This document shows, one piece after another, positions 26,312 to 35,020 of a DNA stretch of 64,000 nucleotides. How positions within the stretch are numbered: the first letter of the stretch is position 1; every line of letters starts with the position of its first letter. The position numbers were made by a program, and so were the translations under genes. The notes under the pieces are model-generated. The model was not told where the DNA came from. It did no database searches and was given only the letters and a program-made list of their open reading frames with translations. The stretch is taken from positions 1,798,001-1,862,000 of the forward strand of contig NZ_CP019799.1 of NCBI RefSeq assembly GCF_002007605.1, written 5' to 3'. The stretch comes from Cellvibrio sp. PSBB023 (GTDB lineage Bacteria > Pseudomonadota > Gammaproteobacteria > Pseudomonadales > Cellvibrionaceae).

Positions 26312-28045
26312 TTACGCCAGCATTTCCTGAATATTTTTTACCGTGTGCACGGCAAAACATTCAATGGTCTCCCCTTGGGCAAGGCTGCCAATGGATTTTT
26401 TAAGCGGTACATGGCGTGGAGTGAACTGGAATAATTCACTGCGCTCGGCATAGTGGCGCACGCGCTGGCTGACTAACACTTCGCCCGGCTCTGCTGCCGC
26501 TTCCATCCGCGCGGCCATGCTAACGGCAACCCCTTCCAGATCCGGCACATCAGTCACTTCGTTGTGCACCACCAATACTTCCCCCAACTCCACACCGATG
26601 CGTAACTCAAAACCGGCAGCATTGAGTACATTGCGAATCATGCAGGCGCAAGAGACACCCGCCGTCGCATTGGTAAAGGTGACGCGCAGGGAATCTCCCT
26701 CCATATTCGGGTGCCCGGCTGAAAACTTTTTGAGGATGGGTTTTACCAAGCCGCGAAACAGTGACAGCTTTTCAGAGAGTTCGCCGTCTGACCATTTGGA
26801 AAAGCCCTTGAGATCCATAAACAAAATGGTGAGGTTGCGCACCTGCTCGTGCTCGTGGTCTACCGCCAACTCCAATAAACGCGGCCAGAATTCTTCGCGA
26901 ATGGCAGCAACCTTTTCCTTGAGTTGCAAATGCAATTGGGTGTTGTTGCGCAGCATTAATTGCGCTAATTGAATGCGCTCTGCTTCAGCCTGCAACTGGT
27001 TTTTTAATTCCGTAGGATTGTGGCTACCCACTTCTTCCACCACAAATTTAACCAGCGCGCCGCCCGCTACATCGCTAATGGATTTCAAGCGCAAAATGGT
27101 GCCCCAATGCACCGCGGCCAAATGCTCCATAAAAATAGGCAGCGTCGCCAATTCATGGTCGGCAAGGCGATAGGGGTAGCGCAATTCAATGGTGATGGCT
27201 TCTGCAAAAATTCGTTCAAACTCATGCATCCGGTAGGCGGTTTTTTGCTTACCTGCTTTATCCCAATAACTGTGCGTACAGCGGATATTATTGATAAGCC
27301 AACCTGTTGTATTGGTGTCCCAGAGTTTTGCACCGCTGAGGTCGGTATTCATCAGTTTGGCTTTGCTCAGGCTGGCACTGCGCAAATCGCAATCGCTGAG
27401 ATCGGCATTGGAAAAATCAACTTTGTGTAAATCCATACCGGACAAATCAACACCGGAAAAATTGGCGGATTTACACAGCGCGCCGCTCAAGCGTGCGCCT
27501 TGGAAATTGCAGTTAATTAAGCGGGCGCCGGCCAGTAACGCATTGCTTAAATCGGCATCCTGCAAATTGGCGCCTTCCAGATTGGTATTGGTCAAATCCA
27601 CACGCGCCAATTGTTGCCCGGTCAAATTACTCCCCACCAAAGAAACATCGCGCAGCATTAAGCCGCTAATATCCTGTCCGCGAAAATCAATGTAATCCAA
27701 AATAGCATTAGTGGTATTGGCGGTGAGCAGGTTGGCCAAGCGCAATTGTGAATGGCTTAAATTGCAACGTGTCAGATTAGTGGCAATTAATTTGGCCTGG
27801 GAGAAATCGTTATGCTGCAACAGCGAGCCTTCGCAGTTGACCCAGATTAAATCTGTATGCTTAAAAACACAGTGGGTAATGGTGGCGTAGCGCAGCGAGA
27901 TTTTGGAGAAATCATAGTGGCTCAAATCCATGCCGTGCAATTCAATGCCGTCCAGATTAATGTCGCCAGGCGCGTTTTGCTTGCGCCATAAGTTCCAGGC
28001 GCTAGCTCCTTTGTTCAATTCATGAAGTATCCGTTCTTGGTTCAT
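26312..28045 (-). CDS. Pentapeptide-repeat protein fused to class III nucleotidyl cyclase domain
   Basis: 577 residues. About residues 35-250 are pentapeptide repeats (A(D/N)LxX type, e.g. 'ANLQDADLSNALLAGARL'), predicted to form a right-handed beta-helix. A helical linker follows, then a class III cyclase domain (about 400-560). Both metal-binding aspartates are present ('LFMDLKGFSK', 'MEGDSLRVTF'). The purine-specifying lysine position is Asn ('PNMEGD' instead of K-x-x-GD), and the transition-state Asn of VNxAAR is Ser ('VSMAARME'), while its Arg is kept. No membrane segment. It may make cAMP weakly, use another substrate, or serve as a nucleotide-binding regulator. The fold is clear; activity is uncertain. 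Confidence 0.85.
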   Translation of the reverse strand: MNQERILHELNKGASAWNLWRKQNAPGDINLDGIELHGMDLSHYDFSKISLRYATITHCVFKHTDLIWVNCEGSLLQHNDFSQAKLIATNLTRCNLSHSQLRLANLLTANTTNAILDYIDFRGQDISGLMLRDVSLVGSNLTGQQLARVDLTNTNLEGANLQDADLSNALLAGARLINCNFQGARLSGALCKSANFSGVDLSGMDLHKVDFSNADLSDCDLRSASLSKAKLMNTDLSGAKLWDTNTTGWLINNIRCTHSYWDKAGKQKTAYRMHEFERIFAEAITIELRYPYRLADHELATLPIFMEHLAAVHWGTILRLKSISDVAGGALVKFVVEEVGSHNPTELKNQLQAEAERIQLAQLMLRNNTQLHLQLKEKVAAIREEFWPRLLELAVDHEHEQVRNLTILFMDLKGFSKWSDGELSEKLSLFRGLVKPILKKFSAGHPNMEGDSLRVTFTNATAGVSCACMIRNVLNAAGFELRIGVELGEVLVVHNEVTDVPDLEGVAVSMAARMEAAAEPGEVLVSQRVRHYAERSELFQFTPRHVPLKKSIGSLAQGETIECFAVHTVKNIQEMLA

Positions 28046-28171
28046 GTGTTCCGTAAGGCCAGTAATGAGTGGAAGTTGTTGTGTATGCCTTGTTGTTATT
28101 GATTGTTATGGGTGCTTGCTGGCGCGCATTTTACGCTCAATTGCCCAGCAGAGCCATGCGTAGGCGAAGAT

Positions 28172-29047
28172 TCACTCAAGCTGCCAGTCGCTGCCGTAAG
28201 TTTTAACCAGCTCCGCCTGTAATTGGGTCAGCACCATCAGCGCGGGATAAGGCAAATGCAGGACATTCGCCTCTGTTGTTAATTCATCGTTAGGATTAAT
28301 GCGGATAATTCGCGCGTGGTGTTCGTGCTGGATACGCGCCGAAAAATGGCGCGCCGAGGGCACCGCCGTGCCCGCCCCTATCTCAATCACCAATGGGTGC
28401 GCAACCCGCGCCAGCCAGCGCTCCTGGTATAAATGCTGTTTACGCGTGCGCTCATAGACCCAATCCACATCGTCGAACATCAGGATATTCGGGCGCGCCA
28501 AGCGACCACAATGGGTACAGCGCGGCGTATGGCTGCGCAGCCGGCACAAATTTTCATCGACCTCGGGCTGAAACTCCACTGCGCTCCACACAAAATTGCC
28601 ACAGGGCTCAAGGCATTGCAGGTAGTGGATGGAGCCATGGCATTCATGCACGCGCATCAAATCAAACCCGGCCTTAAAAAAATGCCCATCTACATTACTG
28701 GTAAATACCTGATAGTGATTGGGCATCTTATGCCCCCAATGCAGCAGCAGGCCATAACCGGCGTGGGGCTCGGTGCGGCGGTACAAATTCAGGCGATGCC
28801 CATAAAACCCCCAGGCGCGCTCGGGGTTATCATAAAACGCTCTGGGGTTGGCGATATCGGTAAACCCCAATTGTTCTCGCCCCAGTGCGGGGTATGCCCG
28901 CCAAAATCCTTCCGGGCCGCGAAAATCCGGCAGGCCCGAATCCACCGACATACCGGCGCCAGTGCTAATCACCAGCGAATCTGCCTCGGCGATCCAACTG
29001 GCGGCTTGGGAAAGCGCTTGTTCAAGGTTAATCGGGTGATGGCTCAT
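28172..29047 (-). CDS. SIR2-family NAD-dependent protein deacylase
   Basis: 291-residue sirtuin. NAD-binding motifs 'VISTGAGMSVDSGLPDFRG' and 'FTSNVDGHF', catalytic His in 'VHECHGSIHYLQC', and two cysteine pairs for zinc ('LQCLEPCG' and 'CTHCG'). 'PNILMFDDVDW' matches the family core ('RPNVVWFGE' region). Sirtuins remove acyl groups from lysine using NAD. Here the second zinc pair is far from the first, separated by an insertion of about 35 residues. The start at 29047 is divergent from ettA. Confidence 0.88.
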   Translation of the reverse strand: MSHHPINLEQALSQAASWIAEADSLVISTGAGMSVDSGLPDFRGPEGFWRAYPALGREQLGFTDIANPRAFYDNPERAWGFYGHRLNLYRRTEPHAGYGLLLHWGHKMPNHYQVFTSNVDGHFFKAGFDLMRVHECHGSIHYLQCLEPCGNFVWSAVEFQPEVDENLCRLRSHTPRCTHCGRLARPNILMFDDVDWVYERTRKQHLYQERWLARVAHPLVIEIGAGTAVPSARHFSARIQHEHHARIIRINPNDELTTEANVLHLPYPALMVLTQLQAELVKTYGSDWQLE

Positions 29048-29168
29048 AGTGTGGTTTTCCGGGGCAATGCTTTAACTCAAGGGATGCTTTCTTTATAGTA
29101 CGCCCGCTGAAAAAATTCCCTGTCATCGGCGCAAGGCCGATGACTTTTTCTACCGAGGTATAGCCCCC

Positions 29169-30833
29169 ATGGCTCAATACGTATACAGCATGCACCGGCT
29201 TGGCAAAGTTGTGCCACCCAAGCGTGAAATTTTGAAAGATATTTCCCTGTCGTTTTTCCCCGGCGCCAAGATCGGCGTACTCGGCCTGAACGGCTCAGGT
29301 AAATCCACCCTGTTGCGCATTATGGCGGGCGTTGATCAGGATTTTAATGGCGAAGCGCGCCCCATGCCCGGCATCAAAATCGGTTATTTACCCCAAGAGC
29401 CGCAGCTTGACCCCGCCAAAGATGTACTGGGCAACGTGCAAGATGGCGTGCGTGAAGCCGTAGATGCACTGGCCGAGCTGGATGCCATCTACGCGGCCTA
29501 CGCCGAACCCGATGCCGACTTCGATGACCTGGCCAAAAAACAAGCCAAGTGCGAAGACATCATCCAGGCCTGGGATGCCCATAACCTGCAACACACGCTG
29601 GAAGTGGCCGCCGATGCCCTGCGCCTGCCGCCGTGGGATGCGGATGTAACCAAACTCTCCGGCGGTGAGCGCCGCCGTGTGGCCCTGTGCCGCTTGCTGC
29701 TGTCGCGCCCCGATATGCTGCTGTTGGACGAACCGACCAACCACTTGGACGCCGAATCCGTTTACTGGTTGGAGCAATTCCTGCACAGTTTCAGCGGCAC
29801 CGTCGTGGCGATTACCCACGACCGCTACTTCCTCGATAACGCCGCCGGTTGGATTCTGGAACTCGACCGCGGCCACGGTATTCCGTACGAAGGTAACTAC
29901 ACCAGTTGGCTGGAGCAAAAAGATGCCCGTTTGGAGCAAGAACAACGTGCAGAAGCCGCTCACCAGAAAGCCTTGAAAACCGAATTGGAATGGGTTCGCC
30001 AAAATCCAAAAGGCCGCCAAGCCAAGAGCAAGGCGCGTCTGGCCCGCTTTGATGAATTGCAATCGCAAGAATTCCAGGCGCGCAACGAAACCAACGAGAT
30101 CTACATCCCGCCGGGTGAGCGCCTGGGCGATAAAGTCATTGTGTTAGAAAACGTCAGCAAGGGTTATGGCGATCGCCTACTGATCGACAACCTGTCGCTC
30201 AGTATTCCCAAAGGCGCGGTGGTGGGGATTGTCGGCGGTAACGGTGCGGGTAAATCCACCCTGTTCCGTATGATTGCCGGCACCGAGCAACCCGATAGCG
30301 GCACCGTAACCATTGGCGATACCGTGAAAGTCGCTTATGTAGAGCAAAGCCGTGAAAATCTGGACGATAAAAAATCCGTGTGGGAAGCCGTATCCGACGG
30401 CTTGGATATTCTGAAAATCGGCAACTATGAAGTGAACTCGCGCTCCTACGTGGGCCGCTTTAACTTCAAAGGCTCAGATCAACAAAAGCGCGTGGGCGAA
30501 CTCTCGGGCGGTGAACGCGGCCGTTTGCACTTGGCCAACACCTTGAAACAAGGCGCTAACGTGCTGTTACTCGACGAACCCTCCAACGATTTGGACATCG
30601 AAACCCTGCGCGCCCTGGAAGATGCGATCCTCGCCTTCCCCGGCTGTGTTCTGGTGATCTCGCATGACCGCTGGTTCCTCGACCGTATCGCCACCCACAT
30701 CCTCGCCTACGAAGGCGATTCCGATATTGTCTTCTTTGAGGGTAACTACACGGAATACCACGAGGATTTCGTCAAACGCAAAGGCCACGACTCACAGCCC
30801 AAGCGCATGAAGTACAAACCGCTCAAGGCGTAA
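29169..30833 (+). CDS. ettA: Energy-dependent translational throttle protein EttA
   Basis: 554-residue ABC-F protein with two ATPase cassettes and no membrane domain. Walker A motifs are 'GLNGSGKSTLL' and 'GGNGAGKSTLF', signatures 'LSGGERRRVALC' and 'LSGGERGRLHLA', Walker B 'LLLDEPTNHLD' and 'LLLDEPSNDLD'. The linker is rich in Glu/Lys/Gln as in EttA, which binds the ribosomal E site and gates early elongation according to ADP/ATP ratio. Length and the opening 'YVYSMHRLGKVVPPKREIL' are typical of EttA rather than Uup or YbiT. A terminator follows. Confidence 0.95.
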   Translation: MAQYVYSMHRLGKVVPPKREILKDISLSFFPGAKIGVLGLNGSGKSTLLRIMAGVDQDFNGEARPMPGIKIGYLPQEPQLDPAKDVLGNVQDGVREAVDALAELDAIYAAYAEPDADFDDLAKKQAKCEDIIQAWDAHNLQHTLEVAADALRLPPWDADVTKLSGGERRRVALCRLLLSRPDMLLLDEPTNHLDAESVYWLEQFLHSFSGTVVAITHDRYFLDNAAGWILELDRGHGIPYEGNYTSWLEQKDARLEQEQRAEAAHQKALKTELEWVRQNPKGRQAKSKARLARFDELQSQEFQARNETNEIYIPPGERLGDKVIVLENVSKGYGDRLLIDNLSLSIPKGAVVGIVGGNGAGKSTLFRMIAGTEQPDSGTVTIGDTVKVAYVEQSRENLDDKKSVWEAVSDGLDILKIGNYEVNSRSYVGRFNFKGSDQQKRVGELSGGERGRLHLANTLKQGANVLLLDEPSNDLDIETLRALEDAILAFPGCVLVISHDRWFLDRIATHILAYEGDSDIVFFEGNYTEYHEDFVKRKGHDSQPKRMKYKPLKA

Positions 30834-30855
30834 AAATCCGCGTAAAAAAACGCAT

Positions 30856-30886
30856 AAAAGGCAGCCACACTGGCTGCCTTTTTTTT
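30856..30886 (+). terminator. Rho-independent terminator of ettA
   Basis: AAAAGGCAGCCA, CAC loop, TGGCTGCC followed by eight T residues, just after ettA. Confidence 0.9.
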
Positions 30887-30956
30887 CACCTGTGTCACAC
30901 TCAAGCACCTGCATAACTCACAAATACAACAATCGCCACACACTTGGGGAGCTTTC

Positions 30957-32402
30957 ATGCTGCAACAACGCTCATTATTGGTATTGCTGTTTCTGGGCTG
31001 GTGTACCTCGGCAAACGCTGCTTCCACTGGGTTGGATTTAACCAACAGCCTGGCAGGCTGGTTTTGTGTCGGCTTGTTTGTGATTGCCTATGCATTTGTG
31101 ATGTTGGAAGAAAAACTGCACCTGCGCAAATCCAAACCGGTACTGGCTGCCGCCGGTATCATCTGGGTCGTTATTGGCTGGGTTTACACGCAGCACGAAC
31201 AATCCGCTCTTGCGGAGCAAGCCTTTCGCCATACCCTGCTTGAATTTGCCGAACTGATGTTATTTTTGCTAGTCGCCATGACATACATTAATGCCATGGA
31301 TGAACGCGGCTTATTCAACGCCTTGCGCGGATGGATGATTAAAAAAGGCTTTACCTATCGCCAACTGTTTTGGATTACCGGCTTGATGGCATTTTTTATA
31401 TCGCCCATTGCCGACAACCTCACCACCGCATTGCTGATGTGCGCAGTAGTATTAAAAATCGCTGAAAATGAAAAAGCCTTTATCAATATGTGCTGCGTCA
31501 ACATTATTGTCGCCGCCAACGCAGGCGGCGCTTTCAGCCCATTTGGTGACATCACCACACTCATGGTATGGCAAGCGGGAAAAGTCGACTTTTTTACCTT
31601 CTTCCATTTATTCATCCCCTCGCTGGTCAACTTTGCCCTACCCGCCGCGATTATGAGTTTTTTCATCAACAATAAAAAACCACACAAAGATGAAGAGGAT
31701 TTATTTCTGGAAACCCTCACCTACAAAGAGGGCGCCTTTCCAATCCTGTTTTTATTTTTAGCCACCATCGCCAGTGCAGTACTCGGTCACATCCTCATTC
31801 ATATGCCACCAGTGCTCGGCATGATGCTGGGCTTGGCCTACCTGAAAATTTACGGTTTCTATTTGCGCAAAAAAGGCATAGTAGATTTAAAAAATGCAGA
31901 GCAAAGTGCCTCTGACTTCATGCCGAAAAATGACGAAAACCCCATCACCAAAGTGCCCCTCCCCTTTGATGTATTTCAACCCCTGGCCCGCCTGGAATGG
32001 GACACGCTGTTATTTTTCTACGGTGTGATTATGTGTGTCGGTGGTTTAGGTTTTATGGGCTACTTAACACTGCTGTCAGAATCGCTCTACGGCAATTTCA
32101 GCCACACCGTCTCCAACGTGAGCCTCGGTTTGATCTCCGCCGTCATCGACAACATCCCCGTCATGTACGCCGTACTTACCATGGCTCCGGACTTCTCCCA
32201 AGGCCAATGGCTGCTTATTACTTTAACAACCGGTGTCGGCGGCAGCATGCTATCAATCGGTTCCGCCGCCGGTGTCGCTCTCATGGGCCAAGCCCGCGGC
32301 TACTACAGTTTTCTCGGCCATTTAAAATGGACGCCGGTAGTCGCCTTGGGTTATGTCGCCAGTATTTATTCACACCTGTGGTTAAATGCTTCCATTATGT
32401 AA
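30957..32402 (+). CDS. nhaD: Na+/H+ antiporter NhaD
   Basis: 481-residue ion-transporter-superfamily antiporter that exports Na+ or Li+ in exchange for protons. It has an N-terminal signal-like segment ending 'TSANAAS', then about 12 TM helices. Family motifs: 'FFISPIADNLTTALLMC', 'ANAGGAFSPFGDITTLMVW' and 'SAVIDNIPVMYAVLTM', with the conserved acidic and polar residues. GGGGAG precedes the ATG. It is the last ordinary chromosomal gene before the cassette array; its stop is about 20 bp from the first repeat. Confidence 0.92.
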   Translation: MLQQRSLLVLLFLGWCTSANAASTGLDLTNSLAGWFCVGLFVIAYAFVMLEEKLHLRKSKPVLAAAGIIWVVIGWVYTQHEQSALAEQAFRHTLLEFAELMLFLLVAMTYINAMDERGLFNALRGWMIKKGFTYRQLFWITGLMAFFISPIADNLTTALLMCAVVLKIAENEKAFINMCCVNIIVAANAGGAFSPFGDITTLMVWQAGKVDFFTFFHLFIPSLVNFALPAAIMSFFINNKKPHKDEEDLFLETLTYKEGAFPILFLFLATIASAVLGHILIHMPPVLGMMLGLAYLKIYGFYLRKKGIVDLKNAEQSASDFMPKNDENPITKVPLPFDVFQPLARLEWDTLLFFYGVIMCVGGLGFMGYLTLLSESLYGNFSHTVSNVSLGLISAVIDNIPVMYAVLTMAPDFSQGQWLLITLTTGVGGSMLSIGSAAGVALMGQARGYYSFLGHLKWTPVVALGYVASIYSHLWLNASIM

Positions 32403-32417
32403 AGTTGGGCAGGTTAA

Positions 32418-32502
32418 AAGTAATGACTGTGTTGAATGCTATAACGCATGGTAATTGCGAGTGCGCGTAAGCTAAATTGGCGCGGAAGGTATTGGTTTTT
32501 TG
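32418..32502. repeat. Left copy of long imperfect repeat (partial attC-like end)
   Basis: About 85 bp starting AAAAGTAATGACT aligns, with small gaps, to 34915-34998 ('TTGAATGC', 'TGCGAGTG', 'GCTAAATT', 'GGTATTG' blocks in the same order). It covers the right half of what is a complete attC-like site at the other copy. Here the matching left half is replaced by the 3' end of the DJ-1-like gene, whose last codons and TAG lie inside the repeat. It marks the left boundary of the cassette region. Confidence 0.55.
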
Positions 32503-33266
32503 GATTTTCCACTTTTCTCGAGCAAAATAATCATTTCTTTCGCCACCAATGCAGCAGAAGGGAGGAACATTGTGGAAACAATACGTCCATCAATAATGAC
32601 ATCATGTTTATCCGCGATGTTATCTTTATTGATTATCCGCGCCCCATTCTTGCGAAGCTGTTTTTCGACGAAAAATGGGAGGAGCGAGCCTTGTTTGGCC
32701 CATGACTTTTCTTTTTCGGTAGAGTCAGGAAATCCGGCGACTTGCTTTCCCTCAACCAGAAACTTTCCGCTACTCAGTTTTACATTTGCAAAACCGCCAG
32801 CACCATGCCCACTGCTACCGATCACGCCGCCTTTCTCATAAATCGCTGCCATGACATTTAACAGCTTTTTATTTGAAGCTACATCGAACAGTGTTCCGTA
32901 TCCTCCGCCAATAAAAACGGCTGCGTATTCATCAGGCTTTATCTGATCCGGCGCCAGAGAACTATTGGCCCGCTCTAAAAAACCTTCATATTTTATGGTG
33001 TAGCTACTAATGCCTACTGGCTCCATCATAAACGGCACGACGTCTCCCGAGGGGGATGCAAATTCCACATCATATCCATGAGAGACAAAAACGTGATATG
33101 GGGGCGCGTACTCCCATAGATTATTCCTGGCATCATGTTTATCAGGATCACCCATATCTTCAACATTAGAGGCAATAATCAGAATTTTCTTAAGATCATT
33201 AGATTGTGCGGGCACAGAAAAAAATGCCAGTAGGATTAGTGCTATTAATAGATTTTTCATTTTCAC
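32472..33266 (-). CDS. Exported DJ-1/PfpI-like protein lacking the nucleophilic Cys
   Basis: 264 residues with a signal peptide ('NLLIALILLAFFSVPAQSN') and a DJ-1/PfpI (Hsp31-like) fold: 'KILIIASNVEDMGDPDKHDA', 'GYDVEFASPSGDVVPF', 'YAAVFIGGGYGTLFDV'. At the nucleophile elbow the usual AxCHG is 'IGSSGHGAGG': cysteine is replaced by glycine (codon GGG), while the following His is kept. The enzyme class normally needs this Cys for glyoxalase, deglycase or hydrolase activity, so this may be a binding protein or use different chemistry. Its 3' end merges with an attC-like repeat, suggesting it arrived as a cassette or was trimmed by recombination. Confidence 0.85.
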   Translation of the reverse strand: MKMKNLLIALILLAFFSVPAQSNDLKKILIIASNVEDMGDPDKHDARNNLWEYAPPYHVFVSHGYDVEFASPSGDVVPFMMEPVGISSYTIKYEGFLERANSSLAPDQIKPDEYAAVFIGGGYGTLFDVASNKKLLNVMAAIYEKGGVIGSSGHGAGGFANVKLSSGKFLVEGKQVAGFPDSTEKEKSWAKQGSLLPFFVEKQLRKNGARIINKDNIADKHDVIIDGRIVSTMFLPSAALVAKEMIILLEKSGKSKKPIPSAPI

Positions 33267-33298
33267 TCCATTGATACAAGTTATTTTCTTTCATTTTC

Positions 33299-33349
33299 AG
33301 TCGAGCCGCATATACCAAGTGCCTCAATATGCTGCAATTCCACACGACT
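33299..33349. other. Palindrome between beta-lactamase and DJ-1-like genes
   Basis: Nested complementary arms AGTCG/CGACT and GCCGCATAT/ATATGCTGC surround a 13-base loop. It begins at the beta-lactamase stop codon. It lacks attC-type AAC/GTT ends in the right orientation and lacks a T-run. It could be a transcript 3' hairpin or a degenerate recombination site. Confidence 0.4.
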
Positions 33350-34250
33350 AACCTATGGCCCATTCCGCCGCAATCTTCCCCACCTCAGCGAGAACAGCTT
33401 CATGCCTTGCTTCTATTTTTTCCGTGTATTCACCACTATCAAAATAGGCTGCAATGATGATGGGGTTCTTACCAGGGGGAAAAGTAATAGCAACGTCATT
33501 GCACTTATTAGTCGTTCCTTCATCGCGCCCGGTTCCAGTCTTGTTCCCAGTACGCCATTCAGTGGGAAGACCAGCTCGCAACCGCCGAGCACCCGTAGTT
33601 GTATTTCGTGCCCACTCCAGAAGTCGTTCGCGCGAATCTGGCCGTAAAATGCTGCCAGTCAAAATTCGACTGACAAGCTGGGCATAAGCAAGAGGTGAAG
33701 TAGTGTCGCGAGTATCGGCAGAAAGAACCAAACCTAGATCCGGCTCATAACGATCCAGGCGAGTGACAGTATCACCCATCTCTCTGAACTTTGCGGTGAC
33801 AGCCTTAGGGCCGCCCAAGCGCTTAACTAAAAGGTTCGCCGCAACGCCATCGCTCTTTTCTTGAGCCGCTTGCGCCAAGGTGGCAATACTTAAACCTCCC
33901 TTGGCAAGATGCTCTCTAGTGACCGGCGCCCAAGGAAGAAGATCCGCCGCTGAATAAGGCAATATCTCATCCAGACTCAACCGCCCGTTATCGGCCTCGC
34001 GCAGGCAAGCGGCAACCATCGCCAGTTTGAATGACGAACACATCGCAAAGCGCTCCTCGATACGATTACCACTGACCTCACCGGTAACTGTGTCAAGGAA
34101 ACAAACTCCGAGGCGCGCCTGCCCCACTTCCAACATCTGAAGCCGCTCAGCGGCATCAAAACGGCGCTTGGCAGGCTTTGATGCAACAGGCATTGCCAGA
34201 ATTGTGCCTGCCACCACGGAGGCAATCAAAAAGTCGCGTCTATTAAACAT
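33348..34250 (-). CDS. Class A beta-lactamase with Tat signal
   Basis: 300 residues; hydrolyses beta-lactams in the periplasm. The N-terminus carries a twin-arginine signal (NRRDFLIASVVAG). Class A motifs: S72-S-F-K75 (Ambler 70-73) preceded by Cys71 (Ambler 69); S132-D-G134 where most enzymes have SDN; omega-loop Glu168 in 'RYEPDLG', with Gly at the Ambler 170 position normally Asn; K236-T-G. SDG is known from mycobacterial BlaC and Gly170 from GES enzymes; both affect spectrum and deacylation. There is no Ambler 238 Cys partner for Cys69. It lies within the cassette array on the cassette strand. Enzyme class certain, spectrum unknown. Confidence 0.93.
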   Translation of the reverse strand: MFNRRDFLIASVVAGTILAMPVASKPAKRRFDAAERLQMLEVGQARLGVCFLDTVTGEVSGNRIEERFAMCSSFKLAMVAACLREADNGRLSLDEILPYSAADLLPWAPVTREHLAKGGLSIATLAQAAQEKSDGVAANLLVKRLGGPKAVTAKFREMGDTVTRLDRYEPDLGLVLSADTRDTTSPLAYAQLVSRILTGSILRPDSRERLLEWARNTTTGARRLRAGLPTEWRTGNKTGTGRDEGTTNKCNDVAITFPPGKNPIIIAAYFDSGEYTEKIEARHEAVLAEVGKIAAEWAIG

Positions 34251-34401
34251 TCAACTGATCCTATTGTGATTAAATAAATTCCTATTTGTTGTAAAATTTG
34301 GCGACCTAATACCAAGTTCAACGGTAATTTTTCAAGAGGAACTGCTTTTAACTTTTATCATAAGCACACCCCATAATTACATTACTTTTGTTGGGGAATA
34401 C

Positions 34402-34776
34402 TTAAGCCGACTGAACATGGCTTGTTGTAACTTCTGCTATTAGCTTACCGGATACATCAATAACCGTTGTTTTAACTACACTAACAGTGCGTCCTTTTTT
34501 GACATAATTTGATTTTGCCACAAAGGTTCCTGCCGTATTATTCCCTAATAAGTTGGCATTAATATTTATTGCCAATGGAAAGCCTTTCATACCCTGCTCA
34601 GGATTAACTCCTTCAAGAACAAGTACAGATGCGGTTACATCAGCGAGCCACAAAGTAGCACCCGCATTAACAGTACCAAAAGGATTCAATATGCCGGGCT
34701 GTATCGGCATTTCAGAAATAACTTCATCTGATGATCTTGCAGTAACCGTAAACTTAATATGACCTTGAACTTCCAT
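34402..34776 (-). CDS. PaaI-type hotdog thioesterase
   Basis: 124 residues with the hotdog-fold signature of PaaI/4HBT thioesterases ('PFGTVNAGATLWLADVTAS', 'KSNYVKKGRTVSVVKTTV'). It probably hydrolyses acyl-CoA. The gene lies in the cassette strand direction, 151 bp before the beta-lactamase. The intervening AT-rich stretch has no clear attC, so it is not certain that it is a separate cassette. Substrate unknown. Confidence 0.8.
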   Translation of the reverse strand: MEVQGHIKFTVTARSSDEVISEMPIQPGILNPFGTVNAGATLWLADVTASVLVLEGVNPEQGMKGFPLAININANLLGNNTAGTFVAKSNYVKKGRTVSVVKTTVIDVSGKLIAEVTTSHVQSA

Positions 34777-34914
34777 ACTTACACCTTACCTACAACCAAT
34801 GAATTAACAATTAGCCAACTTATCCTAAGTGTTCTTAGGTTTTCAACAAACCTTATAAGAAGCTCGTCGAGCAGGGTAAATACAAGAAAAATTCACTTAC
34901 GACCTGCATACGAA

Positions 34915-35020
34915 AAATAATGACGATCTTGAATGCCATGGTGAGCGATAACTGCGAGTGGCAGGCTAACTAAATTTGCGCCGTAGGTATTGATTTTCTA
35001 CCACAGTCGCTTGTTAGAGT
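34915..35020. repeat. attC-like site with flanking repeat (right copy)
   Basis: From 34966 to 35020 the sequence has integron attC form in minus-strand reading: CTCTAAC directly after the stop of the gene ending at 35014, AAGCGAC, a weak stem (GTAG/CTAC, GCG/CGC), then GTTAGCC. The stretch 34915-34998 is the partner of the imperfect repeat at 32418-32502. Short for an attC (about 55 bp), so moderately confident. Confidence 0.5.

Noticed and set aside
33299..33349. Palindrome after the beta-lactamase as an attC site
   Set aside because: Its ends read GTTAG...CGACTGA on the cassette strand, so the AAC and GTT core boxes are in the wrong order. Kept only as a hairpin.
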